Shown piece by piece: positions 7,292-9,003 of a DNA stretch of 9,003 nt. Position 1 is the stretch's first letter. Every line of letters starts with the position of its first letter. The position numbers and the translations under genes were made by a program. Source of the DNA: JAADHU01 sp964446495 (lineage in GTDB: Bacteria > Pseudomonadota > Gammaproteobacteria > Steroidobacterales > Woeseiaceae); the NCBI GenBank assembly GCA_964446495.1, contig CAYUOY010000161.1, positions 1-9,003 of the forward strand. Direction: 5' to 3'. Below the pieces are notes generated by a model, which was given only the letters and a program-made list of their open reading frames with translations, was not told the DNA's origin and did no database searches.

Positions 7292-8290
7292 TCAGAAAAG
7301 GTCAAGGTCATCCGCGAGGACGACATCACCGTCATAACCGGTCCTGACCTCTTCGACAATGAGATCTTCCGCCACGCCGTAGAATAGTGCGTGATAGAGC
7401 ACCAGCTTGTCGGGTTTGGCCTCGCTGGCCAGCCTGCCAACGTCGCTCGCTGTCGTGTGCGATTTCTTGTGATACGCCTGAAAATACTCGGAAGTATTGG
7501 CAAGCCCCGAATCGCTGATGACTTCATGGAACAGGAGATCTGCACCACGTGACATATCCAGCAATTTCTCGCTGTATGCGGTGTCGCCGGAAATGACGAT
7601 TGTCTTCTCTGCCGTGGTAATTCGATAGCCGAAGGCCGGTTCGACCTCTCCGTGGTTAACACTGAATGCTTCGATTACCAGGTCTTCCTTTTCAAATACG
7701 ACGCCTTCAGTGATCTCGGTGACGTCTACCTCATAAGACTTCGGATTCGGTAACGGTTGTGAACCCGAGCTTCTGGCTTCTATATCCGGCACCATCATCG
7801 CATACATACCTGCGGCCATTTTTTTAAGGCCGGTTGGCCCCCAGACGCGAAGTGGCTCAACTCTGCGCCACCAAAGATCAAACGCAAGTTCGCTAAAATC
7901 CATGGTGTGATCACTATGCATGTGCGTAATGAACACACAACATATCTGTAGTGGATAAAGTGATGGTATGTCGTACTTGTATCGTGCCGCGACTGCATTG
8001 CGAATTGAGCCCGCGCCTATATCAAACAGATAGGCCTCGCCCTTGTGAACGACCGCAATGCTCGGACCCGCCCTGCGAGCATCAGGGATGGGCGTCCCCG
8101 TACCGAGCACCACAACCCGGGTTTCCCTTTGCAGCTCCACGGAACTTGGTTCGTTGCGCGTCTCGATTACGGCACCCGCGACAATTTTCGCAAGCGGTTC
8201 TCGCTGGCTACCCTCCCGGTTGCAGGCCGACAACGCAATCAAAACCACCATCGCAAAGGGTATGAAGAACATCTTGGGTGCAGTCGTCAT
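7292..8290 (-). CDS. Lipid-anchored metallo-beta-lactamase-fold hydrolase (RNase Z-like subgroup)
   Basis: A 332-residue protein with a lipoprotein signal peptide. A hydrophobic stretch (8-20) ends in the lipobox L20-S21-A22-C23. Position +2 is Asn rather than Asp, which favours release to the outer membrane. The MBL fold follows: RVVVLGTGTPIPDARRAGPS near 58-77 as the opening strand, and HMHSDH at 123-128 as the HxHxDH zinc motif. H213 (in VNHGEVEPAFGYR), D236 (SGDTAYSEKL) and H300 (LVLYHALFYG) are the remaining expected ligands, so the dinuclear site looks intact. H255 and H278 are also in family positions. The order resembles RNase Z and the related arylsulfatase-type hydrolases, but an enzyme anchored in the envelope cannot mature cytosolic tRNA, so the substrate is unknown. 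The ATG at 8290 is preferred over a TTG at 8302; neither has a good Shine-Dalgarno. Confidence 0.9.
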   Translation of the reverse strand: MTTAPKMFFIPFAMVVLIALSACNREGSQREPLAKIVAGAVIETRNEPSSVELQRETRVVVLGTGTPIPDARRAGPSIAVVHKGEAYLFDIGAGSIRNAVAARYKYDIPSLYPLQICCVFITHMHSDHTMDFSELAFDLWWRRVEPLRVWGPTGLKKMAAGMYAMMVPDIEARSSGSQPLPNPKSYEVDVTEITEGVVFEKEDLVIEAFSVNHGEVEPAFGYRITTAEKTIVISGDTAYSEKLLDMSRGADLLFHEVISDSGLANTSEYFQAYHKKSHTTASDVGRLASEAKPDKLVLYHALFYGVAEDLIVEEVRTGYDGDVVLADDLDLF

Positions 8291-8308
8291 ATTGTTAAGC
8301 AACTATTT

Positions 8309-8695
8309 TCAATAAGCTGAATCGAAGCACTTGAGCGGCCGTTTTCTGCAGCTAAGCGCACCATGATCCTCCTGCGGGAGACGGCTATTTGCGAAAGTTA
8401 AAGTGATTTCCAGGAAATCCTCCCGCGGGAGGATTGGATCCTCTTCTCTCGTCGCAAGCCGTCGTTCGTTCAGGATCCCGGTGAACAGCCGGAGTCGGTC
8501 CAAACTGCGTAAAAACCAGAAACATTTTCGACGCAATGAGGCGTGACGCAACAAACGTCGCACCAGGTCGGTCATGCTGATTGCTTGTCCCACTTTTACT
8601 GTCAATTCGCCTACAGCGCCACCTTCTTTCCCATCGATTTTTCTTAATGAGAGTTTTACAGATCCCAGGTTAACAGCGGAAATTTCCGGCGGCAT
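8309..8695 (-). CDS. Doubtful hypothetical ORF, 128 residues, with repeat-encoded tail
   Basis: An ATG-initiated frame with only a weak GAG upstream of the start. The N-terminal half (MPPEISAVNLGSVKLSLRK, then GELTVKVGQAISMTDLV) alternates hydrophobic and charged residues. It is followed by a strongly basic stretch (RRLLRHASLRRK, 46-57) and an amphipathic Leu/Arg helix. No family is recognised. Residues about 88-112 are encoded by two copies of a palindromic repeat, read as LPRED and LPQED 17 residues apart in the same frame. The stop lies 18 bases upstream of the hydrolase ATG at 8290, on the same strand. It could be a small gene extended by repeat insertion, a gene remnant, or chance. Its closeness to the hydrolase start is compatible with co-transcription but does not prove it is real. 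Confidence 0.3.
   Translation of the reverse strand: MPPEISAVNLGSVKLSLRKIDGKEGGAVGELTVKVGQAISMTDLVRRLLRHASLRRKCFWFLRSLDRLRLFTGILNERRLATREEDPILPREDFLEITLTFANSRLPQEDHGALSCRKRPLKCFDSAY
8366..8380 (-). repeat. CTCCCGC(G/A)GGAGGAT repeat, copy A
   Basis: Read on the minus strand this is CTCCCGCAGGAGGAT. It differs from copy B, 51 bases away in the same orientation, by one base. The change breaks the palindrome centre. It lies inside the doubtful ORF 8309-8695. Confidence 0.7.
8405..8435. repeat. Two overlapping perfect palindromes, including repeat copy B
   Basis: Positions 8405-8419 form GATTTCC-A-GGAAATC, a perfect seven-base-pair dyad around one base. Positions 8416-8435 form a perfect 20-base palindrome centred on CCCGCGGG. 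The two share 8416-8419, so in single-stranded form they would compete for the same bases. The second contains the CTCCCGCGGGAGGAT repeat unit. The function is unknown; overlapping dyads suggest a protein-binding or REP-like site. Confidence 0.7.
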
Positions 8696-8859
8696 TATCG
8701 TACCATCTCAGAGTCCGCTACCGGGCTGAATACCGGCCGCGCCGGTGTGCTGTCTGATATGGTCAGGGGCCATGACGATGCGCGCGCGCCGACGTAGTGG
8801 AGTATGAAAGACAATTTACAGAACGGCTGGTAAGTGTCCAGAAAATCGGGGGTGATTCA

Positions 8860-8888
8860 GCCGTCCGCTCTCCGCAAAAACGGACGGC
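8860..8888. repeat. Eight-base-pair hairpin, 13-base loop
   Basis: GCCGTCCG (8860-8867) is perfectly complementary to CGGACGGC (8881-8888). The loop contains an A5 tract. No T-run follows on the plus strand, so this is not a standard terminator for plus-strand transcripts. Confidence 0.6.
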
Positions 8889-8986
8889 CAGATCAAGTGC
8901 GAAGTAACTAGCTGCAGAGTAATGCTAATGCAAATAGACCGGAGCCGACGGTTCTTTCGCAAAGTTTTCCACTCCGCTCAACAAAG

Positions 8987-9001
8987 CTCCCGCGGGAGGA
9001 T
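8987..9001 (+). repeat. CTCCCGC(G/A)GGAGGAT repeat, copy C, at the right edge
   Basis: Identical over 15 bases to copy B on one strand and one base different from copy A. CTCCCGCGGGAG (8987-8998) is a 12-base perfect palindrome. A TTTCGCAAAG stretch upstream (8955-8964) loosely resembles the GCGAAAG at 8391-8397 before copy B. The repeat may continue past the window. Confidence 0.65.
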
Positions 9002-9003
9002 GG

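Larger units (their letters stand above)
8696..9003. other. Right-end region without a supportable gene; several short palindromes
   Basis: No reading frame with a credible start and composition was found in these 308 bases. The region holds ACCGGC-CGC-GCCGGT (8732-8746) and a hairpin at 8860-8888. It also has an alternating CG-rich stretch (8779-8793) and, at the edge, a third copy of the CTCCCGCGGGAG repeat. The density of dyads suggests a non-coding or mobile-element border, but no insertion-sequence end or integration site is identified. Confidence 0.5.

Noticed and set aside
8291..8302. TTG start four codons upstream for the MBL hydrolase
   Set aside because: No Shine-Dalgarno favours it; the ATG at 8290 gives a complete lipoprotein signal peptide.
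8833..8858. Possible insertion-sequence terminal repeat (GTGTCCAGAAAATCGGGGG-like)
   Set aside because: It has the feel of a transposon end, but no matching inverted end or transposase is present in the window.
8366..9003. Integron attC sites or a CRISPR array
   Set aside because: The repeats are short palindromes with irregular spacing; there are no paired attC core sites with cassettes, no regular spacers and no cas or integrase gene.

Overview
The window looks like a chromosomal segment of a free-living Gammaproteobacterium. It has moderate-to-high GC and the well-known divergent pairing of pepA with lptF-lptG. The genus cannot be fixed from this sequence. PepA keeps the exact metal-ligand spacing of the E. 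coli enzyme, and LptF and LptG are full length, so the left 3.4 kb is ordinary core genome.

Layout. Positions 1-1017 (minus) hold the N-terminal 339 codons of leucyl aminopeptidase PepA, cut by the left edge. A divergent intergenic region of about 210 bp separates it from lptF and lptG (1231-3388, plus), the two membrane subunits of the lipopolysaccharide exporter. Convergent to these is a minus-strand pair: an ATP/ADP-translocase-like MFS permease (3874-5202) followed 16 bases later by a small RDD-family membrane protein (3438-3857). Divergent from the permease is a MAPEG-family four-helix membrane protein (5348-5737).

From about 5740 rightwards the content becomes accessory and gene-sparse. 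It has a small predicted secreted protein with an excellent ribosome binding site but no recognised domain (5857-6186). Next come a 79-base imperfect palindrome (6207-6285), a single-pass membrane protein resembling the DUF6090-type family (6308-6994, minus), about 300 bases with nothing supportable, and a lipid-anchored metallo-beta-lactamase-fold hydrolase (7292-8290, minus). The right end has a doubtful ORF (8309-8695) and a cluster of palindromic CTCCCGC(G/A)GGAG repeats. One of these runs into the right edge.

How the genes work together. The common theme is the cell envelope: LPS export, permeases, MAPEG, a single-pass membrane protein and a lipoprotein hydrolase. Only lptF-lptG and the permease-RDD pair look like true operons. 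I did not find a convincing new multi-gene system. The items most worth a second look are the long palindrome, the repeat family at the right end, the permease-RDD pair and the unrecognised secreted protein.
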